Assembly: GCA_964006375.1 (NCBI GenBank) | Contig: OZ023268.1 | Span: 88,292,358-88,356,357, forward strand | DNA length: 64,000 nt | Source: Tillus elongatus | Taxonomy: Eukaryota > Arthropoda > Insecta > Coleoptera > Cleridae | Direction: 5' to 3' | Part shown: positions 51,945 through 64,000 of the stretch, in pieces | Numbering within the stretch: the stretch's first letter is position 1 | Layout: the number at the start of each line of letters is the position of its first letter | Translations under genes and position numbers: made by a program | Notes under the pieces: model-generated | Seen by the model: only the letters and a program-made list of their open reading frames with translations | Database searches by the model: none | What the model was told of the DNA's origin: nothing

Positions 51945-52305
51945 CTAAAATGAAAATGCATGTGCTACTTTTAAAGCTTCTTATCTAGAGAGCGTGTACA
52001 AAAGACAAATGTAAGTTAAGATGGTGGGTCGATGAAACTACTGTGTAAGTGAAATGATTATGTGTGTTGGAGAAGACTGTACTAATAGAGTCAAAGTTTT
52101 CAGTGTTTTAGTGAAAAGTATATACAGTTGGTCATCTTTTCGATAAAAAAAAACGTTATTTGGTATAGGTAATAACATAATGTAATATCAAAACAGACGA
52201 CACATCACCTCCGCAAAAAAATAACATAAATGCGACTCATAGTAGTTACAACAATAAAATAAGCAGCTCTTTAAAGCGCTACTTCTAAAACAAACAAGGA
52301 CTACG
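51945..52305. other. Intron, unassigned
   Basis: AT-rich DNA without a recognisable feature. Confidence 0.45.
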
Positions 52306-52430
52306 AGTGAAGATTGGATGAGCATTGATCAGTATAATTTGGAAAACCCAATTCATCACAATACAGTTTTTAGACCTGGCGATCGTTTCGCTAACAAAGT
52401 TAGTGTCATCAGAGGAAGGTAATAAGGTTG
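52306..52430. repeat. Hairpin repeat arm with hammerhead-like motif
   Basis: On the minus strand (52416-52372): CCT, CTGATGA, C, ACTAAC-TTT-GTTAGC, GAAA, CGATCG, CC, AGG. Helix I CCT/AGG and both boxes are intact. The cleavage triplet reads GCC, and an extra base follows the first box, so cleavage is doubtful. Only one arm of the hairpin family is present. Confidence 0.6.
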
Positions 52431-52491
52431 TGATTTTAGACAAACGCAATTATAAGGATAGAGTTTATAACGCAATAATAGAGTCAGGACC

Positions 52492-52496
<5 letters not shown>

Positions 52497-52560
<64 letters not shown>
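52497..52560. repeat. (AT)n microsatellite
   Basis: About 64 bases of TA repeats next to a mariner-like end (CAGGGTTACAACTATTTAAT). Confidence 0.9.
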
Positions 52561-52563
<3 letters not shown>

Positions 52564-53120
52564 GGTTACAACTATTTAATTGCTCAGTATTGGGATCTCA
52601 GTAGCGGTAAGAGATACAGAGTTGGTTAAATTACCAAAAAGATCCTTAAATTTTAGCTGATCCATTATCTAAAAACAAGTTTTGAATATGTCGATTCGTT
52701 CCTGAAATATCCTGAAAAAACTGAAAAACTCAATTTTCAAAATTTTACAATAAATCCTTTATTATCAAAGAGGAGCTCCTAATTTTTGCTTTGTGCAGCC
52801 AAGTCGGCATATCTTCGCCAGAATAGCAAGGGTCATGGATGAAACTGGTACTTTGATGAGAAAGCGTGTTCCCTACAATGTGGAACCCAATGCTGACGAA
52901 ATCAATGCTCTTGCTCAACTCAATATAAATTACAACTTATCCACAACACATATTGCGAGAGAATGTGGAATAAGCCAGCAGCTATCGTCAAAGATTCTGA
53001 AAAAACACAAATTCCATTCTTATAAATACATCATAGTGCAAGCACTTTATGAGCCAGATCACGACCGGCGGTTGCAGTTTTGTCAATGGTTTTGTCAATG
53101 GTTTAAAATGAAAATAGAAT
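52561..53120 (+). pseudogene. Mariner-like transposase, N-terminal fragment
   Basis: The plus strand from about 52793 encodes FARIARVMDETGTLMRKR, a helix-turn-helix STTHIARECGISQQLSSKIL and KKHKFHSYKYIIVQAL, then RRLQFCQWF. This is the DNA-binding half of a DD41D-type mariner transposase. The catalytic domain is missing. Confidence 0.75.
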
Positions 53121-53389
53121 TAAATATCATCGTATGCCTAAATTTTACAACTCCTTGAAGATATAAGAAAGTCGGATAAATATACCAGAAACAGCAAAGG
53201 CCCACGCACTCTGCCCTAAGGCAAGCCTTACAAAATATACAGAGATGTAGCTAAATATTGCATGCAGAATACCCGATGAGCTCTGCTTTGAACAGACGAC
53301 TGCACCAGTTAAACTCTCCCACAGATGCTGGAATTCGATCAAATGCTCAAATTCTAAGTGCTACATTTTACGAACAGCTGAATAAGATA

Positions 53390-53658
53390 TATGAATAGTA
53401 TATAAAATTATTAAAAAAATTTACAAAAACCATATAAGCCTTGAGTTTAGAGAAAAACGATTTAAATTGATTGAAAGTTACATTGCAGGTAGAAAAAAAA
53501 AACTGTGTGAGAGTTAGTAGTGTGAACAGTTAGTGGTCTCTAGTTGAGTGGGGCGTACTACAGGGTCCCATTTTGGGACCTGTTCTATTTACGTTATATA
53601 TAAACGACCATTTTGCCTTGCTAGATGACCAGGGTGTGATTAGCTACTCAGATGATAC
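53390..53658 (+). mobile_element. LINE reverse transcriptase, left part of a split copy
   Basis: Carries WGVLQGPILGPVLFTLYIND and ends at the catalytic region VISYSDDT. The reading frame is cut at 53658 by the hAT insertion and resumes at 55501. Confidence 0.85.
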
Positions 53659-54169
53659 CAGTGGCGATTTCTCCTAGTGAGCTAGGTGTGCGCCGCACAC
53701 CCTAAAATATAATTAAAATGTGCACAGTTAAATATGTTTAATTTCTTTTTCCCTTAGTCTTAATATACTACACATTTTATGACAATCGATTTAATTTACT
53801 TATTTGATTTCATAAATAGTCGGTTAATAGTGACTTGGAATGAAGTCGGCACCACGTCTTCATTCAGAAAATATGAGTAGGTCAATAGCAACTGGGAATG
53901 AATTCGGGTTAGGTGTGCGTTGTTATTTCCGAACAACTTCACTCGACAGAGCCGTATTGGTATACAATACAGTCCCCCACCCATGTGTTTAAAATACTAA
54001 GGAAATACCATTGGTTTTAACACTGCAGTGAGCGGTAAAAATACCGCTCAAGACAAATGAATGGAACGCCGGTTTAACAAACGTTGTGATAGCATTATTT
54101 ACAAACATTACAACTGCGCTTGCCTGGACCACAGTATTCTAGAATCAAAGACTATAATACATTTTAGTA

Positions 54170-54521
54170 AATTTTCGTAGAAAAAATTCACTAATGGGGA
54201 GATCTCGACTTTTGAATTTTGAAAAATTGTTTGCAAATGAGCGCGAACTAGGACCCCTAGAACCCATATCCGGGGTCAGTTTCAATTTTTATATATAAGA
54301 ATTTAATTTGAGTCAAGTTTTAAAATATAGAAATTTTTGATTAAAATGAAGAAACTGATTTCAAGTACCATCCATATTTCTAGAAATTGTAATGGTACAT
54401 AATGGGGTGAGGTAATTTTGGAGATTAGAAATAAGATGACAACTTTAGAACAATTGACATTTAGATTAAAATTTAGTCAAAATTGCATCATTTGCAGTCA
54501 CAAGTTTAGACTTATTTGTAA

Positions 54522-54607
<86 letters not shown>

Positions 54608-54945
54608 GGTATCACACCGATAACTCAAAATATAATCGGCCGATTTTGATAAAATTTGGCATGTACCTTCCTTCTGTAAATGTATTGGACAATTTCGTTA
54701 GTCAGGAAAATCGGACGAGGTTTTCCGGGAAAATTTTGAGTTTTTATTTGAAAAAAACTTGTATCTCAAAAAATAAAAAAGATAAGATAACCAAATTTGG
54801 TAGGTAGGTTTACGATATAAAAATTAAACTATACACCAAAATTTAGATTTCTATGTTGCAAGATAAAAAAGTTATAATAAAATATTTTGTGCCAGATCAT
54901 TTCTATGAAAATTCACTACCATAACGCACTTGCTGCATCCAGGAT
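54170..54945. repeat. Microsatellite-family repeat nested in the hAT element
   Basis: Starts with GAGATCTCGACTTTTGAATT-type sequence and has (AT)n at 54523-54603, then CCGATTTTGATAAAATTTGG and TTTTCCGGGAAAATTTTGAG. It ends with the complement of the GTGCGTTATGG terminus (54905-54942). Confidence 0.75.
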
Positions 54946-55175
54946 TTTTACACATTTTATTATTAATACCATATTAACATTGAACTACTTTTAATGTTTA
55001 CAGGTTTCACCCCGTTCCGGACAGTGCTAACGCTAACACAAATTTGTGTGAAGAGAAGAGCTTGATAATAATTCCATGTTCTTTTCGTGTTTTAAAGTTT
55101 TAAGTGACTTTTTAATTTGTTAGTGTTGCAGTGGGAAATTAATTTATTTATCTACGTATCATTCCCATATAGGTC

Positions 55176-55418
<243 letters not shown>

Positions 55419-55500
55419 TTTAGTGTTAATAATTTTTAAAACCACCACTAACAGCAACTCTTACCGCACACCCGAACATTTTGGTCAGGAGACGCCACTG

Positions 55501-56670
55501 GATGATACGATCTTGTTTTGTGAGGCTGAAACATGGAAGGACTTGAGAGGGAAAGCTGAATAAGGATTGACGAAGTTGAAGCAAAGGTTCGGCTGTAATA
55601 TACCTACTGTTAACGCAGACAATTAGACAAGATTTGGTGCTTCTGCTTCATATGAAAAAGGCTTGCCAACATATCGGGCTTTGTAAACTGACGAAATTAC
55701 AATCACAAGAGAATCTTTGGTGTCTTAGCTGGGTATAAAGATAGACGAACACTTAAAGTGTAATTTGCATATTGTGAACTTAGTGAAAAACGTGTCTCTT
55801 GTCAGAGTATAGTGAGCTATGGGATAATTGGTAGGGGAGGTGAACTGTCATTTCCATGCACTAAATGTGGTACAAAAGTGGGTGCTCAGAACAATTTAAG
55901 GAAGACAACAAATGTATCCCCCAGACGCATTATTTAGAGAAGCACATGCAAGGTACACATGGAGTCGGTGGTATTGAGTCATTCAAGTCACAGGTATCAT
56001 ACAATGCGGGATTATTTTACGGGTATAAGGCCTATAAAACCAGTGGGCGTTATAAATTTCTTGTACGTGGGATCTAAATTTTATAGTAAACTACCGAATT
56101 AGAAACCTCTCATCGAGTAAGTATTCGATATATGTGCAGAAATGGATAATGGATTCGGGAGAAAAATACTGCATGTTAATTTTGGTAGTTAAAAGTTATG
56201 ATTAATCATGAAGTTGTTGGACAACTAGAATCTACGGAGGTATATACTGGAGTTGGCTCGTTTTGCTCTGGTCGTTTGGCCCTCTAGGCTGTGTGCTATG
56301 TTGCCGTATTTGTGGTTGTGTTTTGGTGCTCTTGGTGTGGATGGTGTGGTGGACTGTATTGGTGTTGTGCTGTCTATGTGTTCACGTGTGTGCGTTCTTT
56401 AAGAGAGGAATTGTGTCATAAATGACCAACTACATGGTTTATATTGTGTTTCCAGAGTCTGTAACTGATCCTGTGGTGTTGTTGACTGATTTCTTTCTGT
56501 TGTCACTGTATCTATTGGAGAATTACTGGAGATTGGATAAGTTACCCACCTACAAGCTTAGGCTTTAGTGATAGACCATTGTGATTCTTTGTTTACTTTT
56601 ATAGATTGTTTTATAGTTCTAAGTTACAATTATTTATGTGTGATAGATAGATACTTGTTGTTTATAATAT
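55501..56670 (+). mobile_element. LINE, right part of the split copy
   Basis: Resumes the RT with [20 protein letters not shown] and continues in decayed frames (TVNADN, LGIKIDEHLKCNLHIVN near 55730, HYLEKHMQGTHGVGG near 55950). A TG-rich 3' region follows to an ATAATATAATATA stretch near 56660. Confidence 0.75.
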
Positions 56671-56914
56671 AATATAGGGGCTGGCACTAAAAACTATTCA
56701 GTTTGTATCTCGCAAAAATTTCATGCTTAATTGGTTTTCAAAAAGAAAATTATCAATACCACTTTTTATTACTATTTGTCTAAATCAGAAATTGAAAAAA
56801 AAAAATGGCCGAGGTAAAATTGTGCACCTGAAAAATTATGCGGTAAATAGTACAGGCAAGAGAGGAGCGCGTTACTCTTGTCCATTATGCATTAAACTAC
56901 AAGAGTTTTTTTGA

Positions 56915-58590
<1,676 letters not shown>

Positions 58591-58759
58591 ATCTCTATTG
58601 CCTGTATTAAAATGTCAATAGTGTAGGTAATGTGTCATCTGTTTAGAAACGCTATTATAATAAATATTATAGTTGATTAGCTGATAAGCAAATAATGTTT
58701 TTTGTGACATAAATGCTATAAAAATACTAAATAACATCAACAAAAACATATTTACTTAC

Positions 58760-59125
58760 ATGTCTAGTTACCCCATTGCCATTACAGTGAGAGTGATCTC
58801 GACCGTTATTAAGTGGGACTGCATCAGAATCAGAGCCACTTCTATTCTTCTTTCTCTTCAAGCTCGGTTTGGATGCTAGTTTCCAGGAGCATTTTCTTTG
58901 AATTTTGTCTTTATTTAGGTTTTGTTGATTCCTTTGATCATTTTTATTGTTTTGTGGGGACATGGGAATTTTTTCAGAAAATGTCATGGTTTTCGTTCCA
59001 ATCTTCTCATTATGGGTTACTATTTTTCCTAATAACGTTGGTGGAGCCTCTTCGTTAGCTCTATCAAACTGTCGAAATGTCACCGGTGGAGGTGACAACG
59101 ATGGAGGCTTCAATAAACTTAAAGA
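58760..59125 (-). CDS. Ca-alpha1T: CaV3 exon: II-III cytoplasmic linker, part 1
   Basis: The 366-nt exon (122 codons, phase 0/0) begins after a pyrimidine-rich tract ending ...tttcag and stops at a GTAAGT donor just after the codons for VTRH. The peptide is hydrophilic. It has a Pro/Ser stretch near its start (LKPPSLSPPP) and a basic cluster followed by acidic serines (SLKRKKNRSGSDSDA), as expected for an intracellular loop with phosphorylation sites. It has no transmembrane segment. Assignment to the II-III linker rests on strand, phase and position upstream of the recognised linker exon, because this loop is poorly conserved. The next upstream exon should carry domain II and lies outside the window. 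Confidence 0.75.
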
Positions 59126-59667
59126 CTGAAACACAAAAATGTTAAATAGCGTTGCTATTTATTGCTTTAAAAAGCAAATATATAATTAAGAAGTAAGTCC
59201 AGAAATGCAGATGATTGTGTGTTTATTCATTGTGCCGAGCGATATTTTTTTACATATTTTAATAGAAAATAATCTCTTAAACCTACAAGCACTTTTCGCT
59301 ACAAAAAAGACTGTTAAAGCTGACAGAAAAAAATGTTTTCACGCCTTACAAAGCTATGCTTTCTTCGAACACCCTGTAGAGTAATTAGTGTATGAATTAA
59401 TTAACGATAATCTAGAAAGCTGGACGAATTTTCAGTTTTAGAGATCATCCAGTATAATTTGTTTTTTAACTAGCTGGATGTCTATGTGAAATATATCCCT
59501 TTAGCATAAATAAATTGTACAATAAAATTTATTAAAGGAAGACCAAGAATCTTTAGCCATATTAAATGTTCGTAGAAATATTATTCATTCTTTGGCAGTT
59601 AAATGGAATTGTGTATTTGCCTTGGAAAAACAGACAAAGAGTTATAATGTCTAGCAGCATTGAGAAT

Positions 59668-59671
<4 letters not shown>
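59126..59671. other. Intron, unassigned
   Basis: AT-rich DNA upstream of the first linker exon. No feature recognised. Confidence 0.45.

Positions 59672-59746
<75 letters not shown>
59672..59746. repeat. (AT)n microsatellite
   Basis: About 75 bases of TA repeats on the left flank of the long-TIR mariner. Confidence 0.95.
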
Positions 59747-59748
<2 letters not shown>

Positions 59749-62700
59749 ACGTGATTCATTTCCCCGATAAAGTCCAATAGCTTCTTTAATCTACACTTTT
59801 TGGAAAAACTTTTAGACAAAAGTGTTAAACCATGTTAAGGTCCATAACCTAAAATTAGTGTCAGCTACACAGCGTGGTCCATATGTCACTGGCACTAGGT
59901 AACTTTGTTTTTTTAAATTAAACACCCTATATATTATTGTATTTTTTTAATTTTAAATAACATTCTGATTAAAAATTATAGAAAGTATTATGCCCTAAAA
60001 GTCAATGCTTTTCAGGTTATTCAAGTTTCTTCAAACAATTTGACAGATGTAGAGTTTTTTTCAGGTACACCACATCCGCGAAACTTGCAATTCAGCGCCA
60101 GTAGCTAGCAGGTGTTGGTCTATCTAGTGATGGTATGAAAACTCATAATTTATATACGGGGTGGTTGCTAGAGAGGCGCCAATTTGCTGAAATTCTAATA
60201 TAAATAACTCTAAAATTTCAAATGGAACATCCTGTATATGAGCGCCTGAATTAATGCAAAAATTGATTCTCTTTCGGATGGATATGGGTTTTTTACATGT
60301 AGAGCTGATAATATCTGAGTTATTCAAATCAATTTGATTGCAACTACATGATATAATGATTGGATTGGTCATGACTGATCATGACAGAATTTTCCAAAAT
60401 GTCAAATTTAACAAGTATTTCAACATTGTCTGTTCGTTGTTGTGTAATTGTGTAGTTGTTTTATAGTTAGTATAAATAATTAAAAATGAACCTCAATAAC
60501 GAAGAATTGAGACCGATGGTGTATATAATTGGTGAATGTTCTGGAAATTGTCTTTGGGTTTTTCGTATAAGCAGCGCTATCCTCTGCAAAGACAGCTGAC
60601 AGTTTTATCATTGAAAAGGCACAAACATAGATTTGACCAGAATTCGTCTGTATTTTACCGAGCACCAAAGAAACAAAATATTGTCGTCAAAGAAGATGTA
60701 GCCCTTGGTGTACTTTTATCAGTGATCGAGGAGCCAACACGGAGTCAAAGAGCTATTCCGAAAACAATATATCCGAGTACTGTCAGTGGGCAGTGCACCA
60801 AATTGAGCTGGACAGGAGTTTTTTTCGCAAAGTGCTTTTTGTGGATAAGTCCTCTTTCCATAATAACAGACTCCCAAACATGCACAATTTACATCATTAT
60901 GCAGAAAACAACCTGCACATAACAGGATTTGGTAACTTCCAGAATAGGTGGACGCTTAATGTTTGGGGTGAAATCATTGGCAATACCGTTCTTGGACCAC
61001 ATTTTTTTGATGGGCCTCTAAATGGAGCAAGGTACCACCCGATCTTCTCTGTTTAATAATTTGCCAGTCTTGGTGGAACATATACAGCTACAAGTTAGGC
61101 AAGATATGTGGATACAGCACGATGGTGCTCCACCGCATTATGCTGCCGTAGTTAGACAACATCTTGACCAAGAGTACGAATGAAGGTGGATTGGCAGGGG
61201 TGGACCAGTAGCCTGGCCTCCAAAGTCTCCCGACCTTACTTGCTGTGACTTCTTTTTATGGGGATTTGTGAAAAATTATGTGTGTCGCACTCCATCAACA
61301 ACACGAGAAGATATGCGAGGCGAGTACAGGATGCATTTCGGCAAATTAGTGGTACAATGCTTTTCAATGTCCAGCGATCATATGGAAGAATGCTACAACT
61401 TTGCCTTGAACAAAATGGTCGTCAGTTCGAGCACCTTTTATAATACATTCCAGAAATAATAATTATTCGTTGATTATTAATTTATTTATTCATTAATTTA
61501 TTTATTTTATTCACTAGATATTATCAGTTAATTATCTTTAATGAATTACTTGTTTACTCCATCGTTATTTCTTCTCTGATATCTATTAAACTAGTTCCAA
61601 GTAAATAATCTTCTGTGATTCTAATTTTTACCGGAGAACATTAACAAAATAGAGAAATTTTCGCTTTTACATGAAAGCAAGTAGATATAAATTTGAGGGT
61701 AAATTAATTTTTGCATTGTTTCAGGTGATTTTATACAAGATGTTATATTCGAGAATTTCTAGTAGTAGTAGTTTAACCTTTACGAATGAACAAATCATTA
61801 ATGTTAATGTTCATTCTGTACTAGAATTCTATCTGCAGACACCACTCAGATAAGTTTTAGTGGTTAGTTCGAGAATGTATTATTTAAGAATAGTTTGCGT
61901 TTGTCAAGTTTATAGAAAAGAAAACAACTAGGCAAAAGTGATAGATTTTTGACATAACAATGTCAGCCTCTCAATCATTGATAAGAACATTTTCTTTGGC
62001 AGCAAAGTTTTTCTATTTTGATGCCCTGAAAAGCATCGAATAATCCAGCTCGAATTTATTTTCGAGTTTTTTTAACGACAAAATTGTCGGTTGTTTCTAT
62101 AGGGAGAAACACTGTTTGTGAATGCTAGAAGCCAAGGGGCAAACGGCCGTAACTCAATCATCAAATCATGTAGTTGCAATCAAATTGATAACTTTTGAAT
62201 AACTCTGGAATTATCAGCTCTACAGGTAAAAATCTATATCTACCCGAAAGAGAATCAATTTTTGCATTGATTCAGGTTCTCATATACAGGGTGTTCCATT
62301 TGAAATTTTGGAGTTATTTATATTGGAATTTCAACAAATGGGCGCCTTTCTAGCAACCACGCTGTACATAAATTATGATTTTTCACACAATCACTAGATA
62401 GACGAACACCTGTCAGTTACCTGCGCTGAATTGCAAGTTTCGCGGATGTGGTGTACCAATGATACCAGTACCTGAAAAAAACTCTATATCTGTGAAATTT
62501 TTTTGAAGAAACTTCACCAACTTGAAAAGCATTGACTTTTATGGCATAGTACTTCCTATAATTTTTAATCAGAATTTCATTTACAATAAGAAAATACAAT
62601 AATATACAGGGTATTTAATTTAAAACAAAAAACAAAACAAAGTGACCTACTGCCAGTGACATATGGACCACGTTGTGTAGCTAAAAATCATTTTAGGTTA

Positions 62701-62797
62701 TGGACCTTAACGTCGTAGAACACTTTTGTCTTAAAGTTTTTTCCAAAAAGTGTAGATTAAAAAAGCTATTGGACTTTATCGGGGAAATGAATCATGT

Positions 62798-62800
<3 letters not shown>
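59747..62800 (+). mobile_element. Mariner-like element with ~620-bp inverted repeats
   Basis: Termini CAACGTGATTCATTTCCCC and GGGGAAATGAATCATGTTG. Inverted similarity runs through 59747-60366 and about 62140-62800, including GATAAAGTCCAATAGCTT and GGTTGCTAGA words. (AT)n flanks both sides. The interior holds a decayed plus-strand transposase (60486-61456). Confidence 0.9.
60486..61456 (+). pseudogene. DD41D mariner transposase, broken
   Basis: Starts MNLNNEELRPMVYIIGE, then shifts frame. SLKRHKHRFDQNSSVFYRAP and VLLSVIEEPTRSQRAI belong to the DNA-binding part. FVDKSSFHNNRLPN (about 60840) holds the first Asp, with Lys in place of the usual Glu after it. NRWTLNVWGEIIGNTVLGPH follows. The second Asp is in HDGAPPHYAAVVRQHL (about 61118) and the third in KSPDLTCCDFFLWGF, 41 residues later. 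At least four frameshifts are needed. Confidence 0.85.

Positions 62801-62890
<90 letters not shown>
62798..62890. repeat. (AT)n microsatellite
   Basis: About 90 bases of TA repeats on the right flank of the mariner. Confidence 0.95.
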
Positions 62891-62894
<4 letters not shown>

Positions 62895-63079
62895 TCGATA
62901 ATACCGACGGGTTTAAATCGCCAGAAAGACGGCTATTACTGCGCCCGAATTAATGGACCGACATTGCCGTTGGTACTAATATCTATGCGGAGTGATTTCA
63001 ATAAATTCGCTAAAATGGGCTTTAAACTGTCCTGCTACAAAGCCATAAGTCCCGTGCAGTATCGTCCCACAGTTGCCTT

Positions 63080-64000
63080 CAAGTAATGTGAAGATTCACG
63101 CCGACTTCCTACGAAGTAGGCCCGATCTTGGCGATCGTCGAAAATGCATAACGTGTCGAAGATGTTTTTGTCATATTTCACCTCAGTAAAGATAACATCA
63201 ATAATTTTGTTAATAAGTTGAACAGTAGATTCCCTTTAATCAAGTTTACGAAATGGAGAACAACGACCAATTGCCCTTCATTGATACTCTTGTCATCAAA
63301 AATATAGATAGGTTAGAATTTTACATCTATAGGAAATAAACTTATACAAATCACTTCATACCATTAGATCCAAATCGTCCTTCTGGTCACAAAATCCCGA
63401 GTTTGAGCTTTCTTGTTCGGAGGTCGCTCAGTTTTTCTCTGAACAATAAGCGATACAATTCAGAGATGAACAAAATTATAGATATTTCGATTTGTAATGG
63501 TTTCTCTCCAGACATTGTTTATAGATTAGTTACTAAGTATAGGTGGAAAATGTCGATAAGTAACATTACGACATTGACGCATGAATCCGATGAGACACCC
63601 AAAAAGTTCGCTGTACTTTCTTTCTGTCATTTTCTAACGAAAGGGTTAGAGAAAACATTCAAAGATAACGACATGAACTTTGTTTATAAAGTTGATAATT
63701 TGAAGAACCTTTTGAATGGGCCAAGGGATACTATTGACTTCCAACAAAAATTGGGCATTTATCAAACATCTTATAATTATTGATTGTTGTTGCCCTTACT
63801 TGGTGAAACTGGTCCATTGCTTCTTATAATTCGCTTTGTTAGTACCTTCGCTTGCGACATTTAGCTGAAAAGGCCCGTTTTATTCGAGCAGCGCACGCGC
63901 TTGGTGTCAAATTATCTACTCTTACAACATCTTCTTACGAATCTCTGTGCTTTCCCAGAACGCATACACATCTTGGAATCTACAACTTTTCGAAAAGCGA
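63080..64000 (+). pseudogene. Penelope-like element, 3' part of reverse transcriptase
   Basis: The plus strand encodes the late RT/thumb region of a Penelope-like retroelement: NNDQLPFIDTLVIKNIDRLE (about 63255), FYIYRK and a frameshift, then NHFIPLDPNRPSGHKIPS and the frame 63403-63783 (RRSLSFSLNNKRYNSEMNKI, KKFAVLSFCHFLTKGLEKTF, NLKNLLNGPRDTIDFQQKLG). LPF(L/I)D, YRK and the final (S)GIY are family landmarks. The GIY-YIG endonuclease should follow GIYQT, but the frame stops at 63783 and no clear endonuclease continues. The element runs off the window. Confidence 0.82.

Overview
This window looks like intronic, transposon-packed nuclear DNA from an insect with large introns. It is AT-rich and full of (AT)n tracts. 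The only host gene I can support is a T-type voltage-gated calcium channel alpha-1 subunit (Ca-alpha1T / CaV3, the CACNA1G/H/I orthologue) on the minus strand. Eleven exons lie between 59125 and 7774, covering the end of the II-III linker, domain III, domain IV and the start of the C-terminal tail. All have GT/AG borders, and joined they give 2781 nt, or 927 codons, with no frame break. Earlier exons (domains I and II) lie beyond base 64000, and the end of the gene probably lies before base 1. Two exons (51795-51944 and 7774-7947) are short ones found by reading splice borders and family motifs. A beetle is my guess for the organism, but the sequence does not prove it.

Almost everything else is mobile DNA sitting in the introns. 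Region by region: 1-7770 holds a small hAT-type MITE, a tRNA-derived SINE, an array of about 310-bp repeats carrying hammerhead-ribozyme motifs (2576-4109), and a truncated LINE. 8510-11154 is a LINE with an AP-type endonuclease and RT. 11155-13918 is a chain of (AT)n tract, mariner fragment, (AT)n, DD41D mariner and (AT)n. 15163-17018 and 18050-21385 are further elements with long inverted repeats. 22200-28600 holds dispersed repeats, a LINE fragment and a 70-bp minisatellite. 29100-32800 is a broken Tigger/pogo transposase with nested repeats. 35442-35801 is a second SINE. 36332-38806 is a tail-to-tail mariner chimera. 39930-41674, 46290-47660 and 48157-51200 are LINEs. 53390-56670 is a LINE split by a 1842-bp hAT element with a perfect 8-bp target duplication. 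56915-58590 is a large foldback repeat around (AT)n. 59747-62800 is a mariner-like element with inverted repeats of about 600 bp. 63080-64000 is a Penelope-like element.

The most interesting signal is the hammerhead array. Three direct copies on the minus strand keep a complete type-I hammerhead core: CUGAAGA, helix II GCUCU/AGAGC, GAAA, a GUC cleavage site and a helix I of CCGUA/UACGG. A fourth direct copy and one inverted copy are degenerate. Twelve-base direct repeats bound the whole array. This organisation resembles metazoan retrozymes, which spread through self-cleaved circular RNA. A Penelope-like element at the right end of the window is a plausible type of partner, because those elements are known to carry hammerheads.
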